A DNA stretch of 64,000 nt, from contig NC_056539.1 in the NCBI RefSeq assembly GCF_910596095.1, positions 13,898,501-13,962,500 on the forward strand, given 5' to 3'. Within the stretch, counting starts at the first letter, position 1; every line of letters starts with the position of its first letter. The notes beneath the pieces were generated by a model, which ran no database searches, was not told the DNA's origin, and was given only the letters and a program-made list of their open reading frames with translations. Position numbers and translations under genes: made by a program. Origin of the DNA: Thunnus maccoyii (taxonomy: Eukaryota; Chordata; Actinopteri; Scombriformes; Scombridae). Shown here piece after piece: positions 1 to 44,000 of the stretch.

Positions 1-3000
1 CTCATTGTCAAACCACTGCAGTAGAAATGTAGCATGTGCTTCTAAACCACTGTGGGGGGAAATGACAGATAATAGTGTGGCATTACAAGGAAACAAATAA
101 AACCGGTCTTTGAAGACTAAATTGTGCAGTCCCCTTTATGTTATCACAGATATCTCGGCACCATTTGGAGGGGCTGAAAATTGTTTCCATAATGAATGTG
201 GCTCCCAGGGGAATGAGAGAGACATCTGGATGGGAGAGCATGTAGAGGGAAGCCAGGAGTGTACAGAAGTAACAGAGCATTCCCCTTGGGCGATAGAGTC
301 TTTCTTGTCTGTCTTTAAAGAGTTGCTTACTCTGATCAGCTTGTAGTTGCATCCCAAGATATATGCAGATTAGCACAGCATTAGGCTGGTGTGCTGGTGT
401 GCTGTTATTGATCTTTTATTAAGTAATATGTGTCAGTTATGCAGTCCACTGCTAATACCAAGGTTTCTTTCTGCTTACAGCCAACTAAAGCAGTCTGGAA
501 AACATTGTGAAATGTACATGTTTGTCTTGCGCACATCATTTAGTAACACTGTAACTTTCGGTTGTAATTTACATAGTGTGATTTATTCTTGTTTTGCTGC
601 ACCATTATGGTCTTACAGTAACGTTGTTGCAGAAGCTTTCCAACACCACAAGGCCAAGGGTCTGATTTAAACATTGATTTTTTATTTTTTTTTCATTTTT
701 GGCATGAAAATGGTAAAGTAAAGTAAATATCAGATATCTGTAACACAAACCAGTATCAACTGAACCGTAGATGAGGACATTTCTTATCTTTTAGTGTATT
801 TATGTTGTGAAAGTTGGTAGTGAAGCCATTGAGTTTTTTTCTCAGTGAAGGCCACATCCTCTGAAACATCTCTCCCAGGAAGAACTGTTCTTGTTTTATC
901 CATGTGTTGGCTCACAACTACAATCAACAGTGTATTTTCGCATCAACAGCCCGCACACAAAAACATGTATGGTCATAAATGTATGACATACTTCTTGAAT
1001 GGGAGATGATTACTTGAAAATTAACACACTCCCTTTGGAATCTGTCAGCAGTGTGCCGCCAAGGCGAAGCAGCGTGAAGTCAAAAACAGTCTGGTGATTA
1101 TGCGCCGGATTGTTTCGTGATCCACTCAACTTTTTTCCCAGACATGTTATGTTTCAGCAGGTTTGATGCAAGCCCGCCGGCCCCGGGCTTTAAGTAGAGT
1201 CAGCATTTTTCTCTCTCTCAGCACTTCAGCATTTTTTAAATTTTCCGTCAGTGGAAGTGATTCTAGACACACTGACGAGCACCCACTCGCTGCTTTTGAC
1301 GCTGAGAACTTATTTAGCTCTCAGATCAGGGAAGTCATGGCAGAGATGGAGAGTGAAGGGGAGCAAAATAAAGGGGAAGTGGAGGGGGCGGTGGAGAAAG
1401 AGGTCACCCTAGTTGATGTGAACTCTCGTCACTTGCCAGGGGTCAATGATTCACCTCCCGGTACACACGTACACACACACACAGGGGCACACTCACACAC
1501 ACACAGACACTTCCCAATTGCAAATATGCAGTCTTCCTATGTAATGCAGTGCTTATTGTACAGAAAAATGTGACCATGATATCATGTGACTTAAAGAATG
1601 TGGGTGGTACTATTTGACTGTGAAGTCTCGGCCGTATTAAAACCTGCTTTCTAGCTGCCGATCCCTGCACAGAGGATTCCCCACCCACTCCTGCAGAGTT
1701 AAATAAACCACACAGATAGAGGAGGTGTGGCTCTCTGCAGGTATTTGCTCAAGGATTCTATAGCTTGAGACCAGCCATGCTTCAATGCCAACACATGCAT
1801 TAGCACACAATACATACAATAGGTGTATTCCTGGGCCACTTTTGATTGAGTGTGTGTATTTCTGTGTCAGTGTAAAAGAGTGCTTGACTGTGTGCGAGTG
1901 GGTACGTGTGCTAATTGTGAGAACAGGATGAGGGAAAAGAAGGGGCGTAAGGAGGCCACTCTCTGGGCTAATTGCCAGTAATTAGTCATTAGTGAAGAAG
2001 GTCAAAGCCTTGATTTAATTCCAGCTTTAATCAAGCAGAGAACCTTGAAAGGCCCCCGCAGGCTGCAACAGTGTTTGGTTATGAGATGTATATAGCTATT
2101 TCTTTGCTAATTATGCAATGAAAACATACATGTCACACATGGGCGCACATCAACTCTCGTTTTCCACACTCTGAACATTTACTTATGTATGACAGGTCCC
2201 TCTGGTCTTAACCATGTATCAATCTCAGTGTTTGCTTTGAATTAATTCAGCTATTATAAGGCGTAACAGCAAATTATATGACTAAATTCCCATCTCTTCG
2301 TAATGATGCATCTCCTCACAAACAGAGTAAATGCTACCTTTTGCACCAGTGTATGCATTGAGCCATAACTGTTAATGTGCCTGCAAAAAAAAGTTATTTC
2401 CAGTCATCATTGCTACAAACCTTTAAGGGGAGACATTCATTGTTGCCCATTAAAAATATAAGTGTTAAAAAGTGTCCTGTAATACACTCAGATGAAATGA
2501 TTAGTTAATTTATCCGTTGCTGATTAATTTTCTAATCAGCAACGATTGGGATAATAGATTTATCATTTTTCAAGCAAAAACACCAAATATTTGATGGTTC
2601 CAGGTTTTTAAAATTGAGAATTTGCTGCTTTTCTCGATCTTACATTATTGCAAATTAAACATTTTTTGGACAAAACAAGACATTTGGCTGATGTCACTTT
2701 TTATAGATCAAACAATTAATTGATGAATCGAGAAAATAATCAACAATAAAATAATCAATAATAAAAAATAATTGTTATTTGCAGCCCTTTTTGGTTTTGG
2801 ACAGTTGACCGGACAAAGTGAGGAATCTGAAGAAGTCGCCTTAAGCTTCGGGAACTTGTGCTGCACATTTTTCAATATTTTCTAACATTTTACTATTATT
2901 TAAAAATAATCGACATATAATTATAAAGCAAAACAATCGTGTGTTGCAGCCTTATACCCAGAATGAGTCCCAAAGCAAGTTAGTGATTAGAAAGTGTAAG

Positions 3001-5099
3001 CACCAGGGAGCTCATTAACACCATTAATAGGAGTGGGATTGATGAGGGGAGATTTATGGCTCAGTAGAAGTTGGTTTGACTGACCAGGCTGGAGTTCTTC
3101 ATGGCACAAATGGCAGCAACAGGTAACAACTAAGTACATTAGATCTCATTAAACCTCTCCTTGGAGAGGCATGAAGAACACGCTGTAAACCTCGCTTGGC
3201 TATTTTGAGTGCTCCGAGTTCCATTTTAGTGATGATGTTCTGTCTTGCACAGCCGAATGCAAGCGTGTACCCATTAAAACAACACACAAGTATAGCTGTT
3301 CTGAATGAAACACGTTATTTTTCTGCCTTTTTCTGCTTTTCACACATTTCTGCCTTTTCCAACTAAATTGCCACCCAACCAGATATGTTGCATGATGATC
3401 TTTCCTCATGTCAGAATCGTTCATTCTGTCAAAAATCACTGCTAGACGGATTGATAAAATATACGCAATTACTGGACCATAAATATACATGACATTGATG
3501 ACAAACTGCCGATTAAATTAATTGAAATTTGGATTAAACATTTAATGGTGTACCCTAAATTGAGGGTTGCTCGTACTCCCCCCTCTTCCATTTCTTCCGC
3601 GATACATCTATGAATGCTAAATATGGCTCTCGGGTTAATTTGGTGTGTTTTATGTGGGCCACGACATACTATTATAACAGCGTGCATTTAACAAGGGCTA
3701 TTATTTTAGTTTTTCCCTGTGGGATTTGTTAAGTCTCTAAGAGTTGCAAGTGTCTCTTCTCCTTCGCTGTCTTCTTATGTTGCGGCTGCTGAGTCTCTTG
3801 CCAGGTTACTGTCACCGTGAGGATCTGATTACTGAGGGCTATCCTTCAAGCGCTGTATGGACATTTGATCCAGCCACATGCAGGTGCACTGCTCATAAGA
3901 AACTCTGTTGAGTCATGTCAGTAAAATAGACCCACACATGGTGGTGGAAGGCGTCTCAAGTTTTTAGTGCGATCTTCCGATGCAAATGGCTGTTTGAAAA
4001 GCTGAAGGGTATAACATTTGATAGGACGGCAGGATAAATTAAAAGCAGCAGCTGCACACTTAAATCAGTGCCAGTTTCACATTAATTGGCAAGGGCTATT
4101 TTCTGGCGATAATGATATGACACACTTCCATTGCTAAGAATTCCTGCTGTCTCAGTCATTTATTTACAAAATTACTGCTGTGATTTGCACCCTGATTTTG
4201 TTTCACTAAAGTCATTTTATTACTATTTTTGAAAGCCTGTTCTGATTGTTGCTATCTTGTAAAAAAAAAAAAAAAAAAAGGGGGTCAGAGTAAAGACTTA
4301 AACCTCTCCTGGGTGTTACAGTTTATTTAGGCTCCCTTAGGCTTTGCCGTGTATTGTTCTTCGTTGCTTTTAAGGTATATTTTTGGCTTGTGCCTGCATC
4401 TGGGTTTTCGCTTTGCTGTGTGTTTGCTTGACCATCCCGGGGCATTGAAAAAGACAATTCCTGACTTCCTGGAATGCTATATATGTTAAACACTTTCTAA
4501 ACACACAAACATACTAACAATGTGCACTAAGGCAACTCGGCGTGTCAAAATAAGCGTGTATACTGGCCCGATTTCATGGCATCAATGTTTTTTTTGAGTG
4601 AGATAGAAGAGAGAAGAGAGAATTCTGGCTGTTTCTTGTAACTTCTTTCTCAACACCCACAGCCCACACCAGCTACATATTAGACAGAGAGTCTGTGACT
4701 AATATTCTGAAAAAGAGAACAAAACGAGGGGCAAAAAATGCCATTGACACACAAAAACCTCTGTGTACTACAGGAACATCAGTGTCTTCCTGTCTTCCCA
4801 TGCTCTCCAGTCTTGATCCCTTTTAAGAGCGAGTAATCGGAAACTTCTGGTTATACTCTCCTCTCAAGTGTGACCCCCCCACCCACCCCCCCACCCCTTT
4901 TACCCAACCCTTACCACCCAGCCTACCCCCTCTTGCCAGATACCCTGTTCTGCCACTACAACAGGTGTCTCTGCACAGATAGTTTTACCAACACCCAGAG
5001 AAAGAGAGAGAGAGAGACATGAGATGAGTGGGCGGTAGAAGAGCTGATTTGTGCAGCAGTCGGGCAGCAAACAGTTCCTGTGGGATTGATCTCTGGGGA
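1..5099. other. Gene-free stretch upstream of rxrg
   Basis: No exon with credible family similarity was found on either strand. It contains a CA-rich patch (1462-1511), the MITE at 2490-2788, a poly-A run (4260-4279) and a possibly conserved AT/homeobox-like patch around 1925-2110. Confidence 0.6.
2490..2788 (-). repeat. AT-rich inverted-repeat MITE, copy 1
   Basis: Ends in ttatttgcagccct, the complement of the agggctgcaactaat start seen at 9723 and 17845. The internal part carries repeated attaatt/aatcgat-like motifs. Non-autonomous DNA element of a family widespread in percomorph fish (recognised from memory). Confidence 0.55.
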
Positions 5100-5345
5100 A
5101 GGATAATCTGGGTAATCCTATAACCGGCGCCGGTGGACTCCGCCTCTTTTGCTCTTCGCTAACACTCCCCCCCCCCCCCCCCGTCCCTCTCGCCGCCGAC
5201 CCTTCCGTTTCTGTTCTGTCCTGAAAACTGGTTGAGATCCGGAGTGTCCACGTCATTTTTAGTTTGTCATCACGCCAACTGTTGAGTCTGACTCCTCGTC
5301 CAGAGCGACTGGCATCCTGCCAGTGCCACACTTGCACCTGAAGGC

Positions 5346-26293
<20,948 letters not shown>

Positions 26294-26653
26294 CACCAGT
26301 CCCCCTCTTCCCCCTGTATATACTCCCACGTTGTCAGTGATATGAAGATGGATTAAAAAAGACTTGATTCAAATTGTAAAACTGCGTATTTTGTACCAAG
26401 CAAAAAAAAAAAAAAAAAAAGTAATTAAAATTGAAAAGTTATTTTGAGGTTGTGGGGAGGATCGAGTACACTGTTGAAATAAATTCTAATAGAATTGTTA
26501 ACAGATTTCTTTTGTAAATAGATAATTTCAGGTGTCCGTTTTAAAAGCAACCCAATGCAATTTGAAAATGAATCATATTTTATTCAAAGAGGAATTGTAT
26601 AAAAACAGAAAACATTTCTGCATTTCTTAAAACACATTTGAGAATTCTTACAG

Positions 26654-26659
26654 AATAAA
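26654..26659 (+). terminator. rxrg: Likely polyadenylation signal of rxrg
   Basis: AATAAA lies 361 bases after the rxrg stop codon, followed by T-rich sequence at about 26700-26712. An earlier alternative (ttgaaataaattc) lies near 26480, and an A-tract at 26402-26420 also sits in the presumed 3' UTR. Confidence 0.55.
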
Positions 26660-27819
26660 GTTATTTAAAAATTTATGTGAAATGTGTTGTTCATATTGTC
26701 TTTTTTTTTTTTACTTGTATATTATAAAACTTCATCACCCTTAGTGCTCAACTGATTTTGGTTTTTGAAGCCAGTGCCAATATTTTTAATTGATTGATAT
26801 TTTACATGAATTGATCAAAATATGCAAACTTAACCATTTTGTCACCAAATCACCAAAAAGCACAAATGAGCATTTATTTATTATGCAACTAAAACACTTC
26901 AAGGGACATTATTATAGGGTTTAGTTCAGGAGACACAAGAAATACATCACAGGACATTATTGAATCAACAATATAAATCATTTTTAATAGGAGACCAACA
27001 TGTCTTGATACATATCTCTTATGTCAAATCTAATCAATCTTGGCAGCTCACGTTGTACATTTTTCTTTTGATATTTCACAGGCAAAAACAGTTGAGAAGC
27101 ACTTTTTGGGGGTTTTAGGGTGACTGAATCGACTGTTGTAAGGCCACTAGATGGCGTCCACGGAGTGTCCACATGACAAGACAGATGCTTCATGGCATGT
27201 TTGATTTCCATCTATCTGCAGATTCCAACATCCTCCTCCTCATGGCCTCTGTCAGTTACAGGCCTCAACATCGGGGAAGCACATTTCATCACAAACAACC
27301 TGCGATGGTGTAAAGACGCCACATGGGAATGTAAATGTACAGAGGAAAAAAATATATATACAGTATATATTGAATATAGTGGAGTCTGACTGATAAAGCT
27401 GATATTTACTTATCACAGATATCATTATCAGCATATATGATACAGTTGATATGTTACAATCGATTGTAGTACTGAAATGTTTAAGATATGTTTTAAGTAT
27501 TTTAGAAACATTGTTGCAAAAATGTTTGTTAATATAAGGCTATGTGTTTATGGTAAAAAAAAAAGTAGGCCTACATTAAAAAATTATAAAAATCAGGCGA
27601 TATGTATATACATATTGATATTTGTTTTTATTAGCTCTCAAATATCAATATCGGCCTTAAAATACATTTTTATCTCTTTTTTCCCGAATAATGACCATTG
27701 ACAGATTATAAAATAGAAACCTAATCAAATAAAAACTGATGAATAGATACAATGATTCAGTTTATAGCACTTTTATATAATTATTTTATCATTTTTGATT
27801 TCTACCTTCTCTTCTATGA

Positions 27820-27846
27820 CATCTATCTATCTATCTATCTACCTAC

Positions 27847-27885
<39 letters not shown>
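27820..27885 (+). repeat. (ATCT)n microsatellite
   Basis: About 16 tetranucleotide units with two acct interruptions, in the rxrg-lmx1a intergenic region. Confidence 0.95.
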
Positions 27886-28009
27886 ACAAACGGGAAATGT
27901 ATATATCAATGACCTTTTAACCTGCACTTTACTTGCTGAACACTATATGCATTATTGGTTTGGTAATGAAAGAATGTGCGTCTCTGGTAACTTTGTGGCA
28001 TTCAGCATG

Positions 28010-28101
28010 TGGGGGAGAGAGCGAGAGAAAGAGAGACAGAGACTGAGAGAGACAGAAAGAGGGAGGGGGAGAGAGAGGTAACCTGCACCTGCACATGGAG
28101 G

Positions 28102-28177
<76 letters not shown>

Positions 28178-28205
28178 GTCTGTCTCTCTCTCCCCCTTTC
28201 TCTTT
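28010..28205. repeat. Long purine/pyrimidine inverted repeat upstream of lmx1a
   Basis: A GA-rich arm (28012-28077, ending in gaaagagggagggggagaga) faces a (CT)n arm (28104-28198, ending in ctctctccccctttctcttt). The loop of about 26 bases holds acctgcacctgcacatg. The arms are complementary in composition and partly in exact sequence. Confidence 0.7.
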
Positions 28206-28239
28206 CCCGTTCACTTCTAATAGGATAATTGATAGATAG

Positions 28240-28400
28240 CCTAAATCGTCGATAAGTGAGGTCGTCGGAAGCTCTGAGGAGAAACTTTGATGCGCTGCTC
28301 TTCGCTCGTAGCGGCAAGTTGCAGCCGGACTTTGAGCACCGGAGATGCTCTGAGAGGATCTGAGTTAAACACTCTTCTACCGCCAGCTCACATTTTACAG
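28240..28400 (+). promoter_or_regulatory. lmx1a: Candidate non-coding first exon and promoter of lmx1a
   Basis: A GC-richer stretch ends at CATTTTACAG followed by gtatgg (donor at 28401), and the first coding exon begins after the acceptor at 28504-28505. A 5' UTR exon of about 150 bases here would be spliced to it. The transcription start is not determined. Directly upstream lies a long purine/pyrimidine inverted repeat (28010-28205). Confidence 0.5.
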
Positions 28401-28514
28401 GTATGGACTTCTCCTTCTTAAAAATGTGAACTTTAATGAGCTATTTTAAATTTTGTTTCACATATTCATTGGTGAAAAATATATTTGACAATGGTTTTTT
28501 TTTAGAGGACTGCA

Positions 28515-38418
<9,904 letters not shown>

Positions 38419-38837
38419 AAGTTGCACAGCAGACTCAGTGAGAAGCAGTTCATCTCCCTCACTCAGCATCGCATTCTGGTCGCATTATTTATCTGTCTGG
38501 ACCATGCACAAGGTAGTCGAGGAAGTGGGTGCAAAATTACTACTAAGGGGACGTGGGTACACTGTGATACCATGCAATATACTGTAAATCAGTGGTAATC
38601 AGGCACCTCCATATAAACATAATTACACTACTGCCTCTTATGCTTTACAACCCCACTGTACAACACAGGCTCTTAAAAAGTCTCCTGTGTATGCATGATA
38701 CTGTCAGACCTCTCTCACTATGTTTGAATGTTAGAGATTATAATTGCATTTTAATGTAAATAGCTGTTTGAGTGTGTATTTGTATTTATTCTCACATTGT
38801 GTGTATGCTGTTCATTTTGAATGAATCGACAATGATC

Positions 38838-38843
38838 AATAAA
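38838..38843 (+). terminator. lmx1a: Likely polyadenylation signal of lmx1a
   Basis: AATAAA (in tcaataaataatgg) sits 420 bases after the stop codon and is followed by GT-containing sequence. It is the first good signal in the 3' flank. Confidence 0.55.
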
Positions 38844-38849
38844 TAATGG

Positions 38850-40589
38850 TTATGGTACAGTGAATCAGTCCAGTATGAAGTGTGGCATTGTAAGTATAAA
38901 GCTCAGACAGATTAGTCATGAAGATGGGGTATTCATGCTGAGGGTTAGAGCCGGGTCAGTCCATCCTCAGTCCTTATCAGTCCAATCTAGGTGACGGGTC
39001 AGCGAGGCATCTTCCCCTGGCTGTTGGGTGGATCATCAGATTGTAAATGCTGGGCTATGACAGCAGTATGGGTCAGTGGCAGGTAAGCATCACATCCACG
39101 CCGACATCATCAACGCTCACATTGTGCTCCTCACGGTCAAAGGCCCTCGCTGCATTTTTCTTCCTTTTCCTTCCTCCAATCAAAGAGGACGGGAGGGAGA
39201 GGACCACCCAGGCACTGTGCCCAGCAGGAATGCACCGATCCTGGGGAGGGAGGTTGAGAAAACCCAGGGAGGGGGCTCCATACAACGGAGGGGCTGAAAG
39301 CTGTGTCAGGGGAGAATGCCCAGGGTGACACAGAGATATGAAGCCCCACTATATGGAGTGCCTCCTTGCCCCAGCCATGAACCCTCTCCTGGACCCATCT
39401 CATATTTCCCACTATGAAATCAGACCTTTCAGAGCAGAGAGCGCAAGTCAATGGTCAGGAACAATCTAACTGTCTGTCACCGTGGTATGCTACTGCCAAC
39501 CAGAGCTAAAGAAGTGTGCAGCAGAGTATACTGTGTGTGTGTGTGTTTCTTTGAGTCTGTTTTTGTATCTGTGTCTGTATCTGTTCTAAGTGTCTGCTGG
39601 CATGTGTGCACACTCATGTGTTAGGAGGAACAACACTCTTTGTTGTATGGACTAAAGTATCATGATGCATTTCCCTGTATCTTTAGAGGTAGAGGAAGGG
39701 AGAAAAGCCAGACTTAAATATCAGGGAAGGAAGCCAAGGTGGTCACCTGCGGGGCCTTTTCCCTTCTTGTGTGCAAGTCTGTGCGCAGTTGGCACGAATA
39801 TATGGTTGCCAGCAGCAGTGGGTGGGATGTGAAAAATAATCAAACCGTGATCATACGGTCACAGCAGGTAGCAATAACCTCATTATTATTCTGACGGTAG
39901 CCAAACAGTTTCCTGTCAACAGTTCAGTTATTTATTACACCCTTCATGCCAACCACAGGCCACAAACCCTCTGTCTTTTAACCACTATAATTGGCTTCAT
40001 GCTGTTGCAGCGCCAAAACAGATGCACATGCTTTGCTGAAGATACTCTATTGGCCATTTGCAGCACATATTTAAAGTCTGGGGACATATTTCTTGCGCAT
40101 TATTGGCACAGATAGAGACCATTCTATATAATAGACAGTCACACAGTAAATTAGGAAAGTAAAAAGTATTTCATCTATAATATGAAAGGTCTTATATTTT
40201 GAGTGGGTGGTAAAGTGCCCAGTGTGACACACTGAGCAGAGACGGATAATAGATCACCTCCTCACCACTCAGAGCTTTCTGGCCACTAAATGTGCTAAAC
40301 TGACACTGTGTGGCTGTTTGGCAATCTCAGAGGTTTTCTGCCACTCTGCCCCAATTGACTCCACAGAGTTAGTTCCTATGGAGGAGGTCAAATGTGGGTA
40401 AACTGACCCCATACTGTACCACTTGACACTTAACATTGTTGAAAAGACTGCCAAACACTGGGGTGCCCTCATGTGCCGAGAGGTTCAGGGCGCTGACCAG
40501 TGAACTGCAGCTTCCTTGAGTTTGAGTTTGGTTGATGACCTTTTTTACGTGTCATCACCCCCCCCCCCCCCCCCCCCCCCCCCCACACA

Positions 40590-40620
<31 letters not shown>

Positions 40621-40740
40621 TCATTTCCTGTCATCTCTCTATTGTCAAAGAAGAAGAAAAAAGCCAACACTGATCAGAAAGCTGGATGTGCAGTATTGGT
40701 GAGTCAGCTGATGATTCAGGGGCATACAATGGGGTTTATG
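38850..40740. other. Intergenic stretch between lmx1a and the selectin cluster
   Basis: The two genes converge here. No coding exon was found. GC-richer unique sequence at about 38980-39470 lacks repeat hallmarks; function unknown. Confidence 0.6.
40558..40620 (+). repeat. Poly-C tract followed by (CA)n
   Basis: About 27 consecutive C then a CA run with one interruption, downstream of the P-selectin-like gene. Length may be unreliable in sequencing. Confidence 0.9.
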
Positions 40741-40742
40741 AG

Positions 40743-40748
40743 TTTATT
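40743..40748 (-). terminator. selp: Candidate polyadenylation signal of the P-selectin-like gene
   Basis: AATAAA on the minus strand (tttatt on the plus strand), 306 bases after the stop codon. Another TTTATT lies nearer the stop, at about 40838, so the choice is uncertain. Confidence 0.35.
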
Positions 40749-41053
40749 GACATTAAGAAAAAAAGTAATATACAAGCAGGAAATAAAACAAAAGCTATAC
40801 ACAACCTATACTATATGTGCATCAAGCATGGTTCTAGTTTTATTAATAACAAAAGTTTAAAGTATTCATCTAAAAATTCAGCAATTGCAATTCTTAAGGA
40901 TCTGCTTACTTGAAATTAAACTCAATCCAACTGTGATCCTTATATATATTGATATCATTACTAGCAAGCTTCATATAATAAAAGCAAGCTCAAAAGTATT
41001 TGAGATTATTTGCTGCAGAAGTAAAAACACAAAACAAACAAACAAAAAATCCA

Positions 41054-44000
41054 TCAAAACTCAAATGCTGGATTGTCTCTCTCCTCCCATGTTGGCACAT
41101 CAGAGATGTTCTTATTTCCTGGACAGATCAGAGGTTAGGAATACACAGTTCATGCAACACAGTTAACTGTATATTAATTTGTGTAGTGGTGCAGCTTCAT
41201 TACAGTCGGTCTCACCTCTTTTTGTGAATTGTCTCCTTATCAACAAAGCCAGTCCTATCAGGGCAAGTGGCACGACAGCAGCAGCTGCCCCTACACCAGT
41301 GTACATCAGCATGGCGGCCCCCACAGGCATTCCCTCCTCTGGAACACAGGAAAATCACTGTCAATATAAACTTCTCCCTTTTTTGTTTTATTTTCACCGC
41401 ATGTTTCTTCATCAGCATATTATTCATCATTATTTTGTAATATATATTTTTAGCCACACTGCATGGCTCTAGGCCCACCACTTTGGTCCAGACTGAAATG
41501 TCTCAACAACTATTGGCTGTATTGCCATGAAATATTGTACAGATTTCCTGACTTTTATATCACCATGAGGTTCACATTTCATTTTTCTGTGAAATGTCTC
41601 AAAAACTGTTGGATGGATTGCCATGAAATTTGGTACACACATTTATGGTGTACCAAAGGATGAATTGTAATCACTTTGGTGTTCACCTGATCACCATCAG
41701 GACAAAATTTCAATTAGTCTAATACTTTGGTTTATGACCAAATACCTGCAAAACTGATAACATTACCACCAGCCTCAGCTGTATTTTGTGTTTGTGCTAC
41801 TTACAAAAAGCAAATATTAGACATTAGTATGCTATCATGCTAAATTAAAATGGGGAACATGGTTACCATTACACCTGCTTAACATCAGTATGCTCGTATT
41901 GTAAATATGTTGACGTTCATATTTAGTACAAAGCCCTAAGTACAGAGTCATTAGCATGGCTGCAGACTCTTATTGTTGTTTTAGATAGCCTATTCATCAA
42001 TCCTTTAATAAATCAATAACCACGACTACTGTCATATAGCACACAAAGACTACTCCAATCAAAGATAACTGTATTTTTATTCAGTCAGTAAAAGAAGCAC
42101 TATAATTCCAAAAATTGAGTTACCTGTGCAGGTAGGAAGTGTGTCACTCCAAAACCCAGTGGAGGAGCAAAACAGCACCCCTGTGCCGTTCAGAAGATAC
42201 CCTTCTTTACAGGTGAAAAGACACTTGGAGCCAAAGCTGAAATTCCCCAGGGGATGGGAGCACTTCATAGACAGAGGTAAAGACAAGGCACGGATGGTCT
42301 CACACTGTACCGCTGGAAAGGACAGAAATTGTAATAAGATCAGCTGTTAAAATAACAGTGGCTAGTAAGTTTATGGTAATGCTGGGCAGTGGGAACTCAC
42401 GCTGGCAGGTGGGTAGGTCCTGACTCCAGTGGCCTGAGGTGTTGCATGTCATAGCTGATGTTCCTCTCATCCAGAAACCCCCATTGCATTCAAAGTCACA
42501 GTGGGAACCATAACTGAAAGGGGAGTATGCATGGCTGCAGTTCATGCTCCCATGTTGTGGAGCCTTGGCCAGTAGGGGGCATGGGCGTGCTGTAGATAAC
42601 ATTAAACATAAAATATGACCATCAGCTTCACATCAAATAATCCTCATCATCTGAATCAAAGTGGAAAAGAAGAGTATTTCCTACAAGGCCAAACCCTTCT
42701 TATGGGTTAATGGCATAGCTGTGCTAATTAAGCTACCAGTGAATGTTTGCACTAATATAAACACACATTTTAAACACACATTTATAGTAATGAGTGGAAG
42801 GAATATATTTCAAGTGCAACTCTCTTTTATGTGACTTATTACCCAGACAGCGGGGTATTTCTGTGCTCCACGTGCCCACGGAGGTACACTCTGTCTCAGC
42901 AGTTCCATTCATGACAAAACCCTGCTCACACGTTGAGTTGCACTGAGAGCCAAAACTGAACACTCCATGGGGATCAACGCAGGCTAAGGAGCCATGAGCG
43001 GGAGAGTTCAGAGCGAGACATTTCTTAGCTGGAGGTGAACAGGGAAAAGGAGAGATATTCAAGAGCCATAGTGTACAGTGTAAAGAAGTACGGTCAAGGC
43101 ATCTAAACCTTTAAATGAATTGCTCCTCTGTTGATTTATGATTAACAGATTATGATGCAGGGATTTTTTTTTACCCAAGCAACGTGGGATGTTTGTGCTC
43201 CATGTGCCCACAGACGTGCACTCTGTGTCAGCCGTCCCATTCAGGACAAAACCCCTCTCACAAGTTGATGTGCAATGAGAACCAAAACTGAACTCTCCAT
43301 GTGGATCAGAGCAGACAAAGGAGCCATGAGGGGGAGAGGTCAGAGTGGGACATCTTTTAGCTGGAACAGAAAGAAGGAAACACCAGCAATATATTTCAGA
43401 GCTGCATGTGGTAAAGAGATACTGGAATGTAATCTTATCTTATGAAAATGTTTCTGTTTTCTTACCCAGGCAATGTGGGATGTCGGCACTCCACACGCTC
43501 AAGGAAGTGCACCCAGTTATAGCTGTTCCATTCAGGAGAAAACCCTCCTCACATGCTGACACACACTTAGAACCAAAACTGAAGGAACCATTTGGGTCAG
43601 AGCAAGATAAGGAGCCATGAGGGGGAGAATTGATAGGACGGCACCTCTTAGCTTGAAGACAAACAGACAGAGATTACTTACACTTGAAAAAGTGACTTCA
43701 TTACTTGATGTTTAAGATGTTGTTTCCCTGAGCTGGATGAGCAATGAGAACAGAATGAGCAGCATTTATTCTGATTGTATATCTGCTTTCATACTTATCT
43801 ACAGTCAGCAATTAGTGTGTACTCATACCCTGGCAGACAGGAAGTGCGTGACTCCAGTTGCCCTGTGACAAACATTTTGTCATGTTTGTGCCAATCAGAT
43901 CAAATCCCTCTTCACACTGGACTGTGCACACTGAGCCATAGCTGTACACACTTAGACGGTCTTGGCATTGCATGGTGCCATGGGGAGGAGCCTTTAGACT

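Noticed and set aside
1163-1573. 136-codon plus-strand frame
   Set aside because: It runs into a CA microsatellite giving a His/Thr-rich end, lacks any family motif and has no splice or promoter context; I judge it a chance frame.
27952-28317. Minus-strand Arg/Glu-repeat frame
   Set aside because: It is a translation of the GA/CT microsatellite, not a protein gene.
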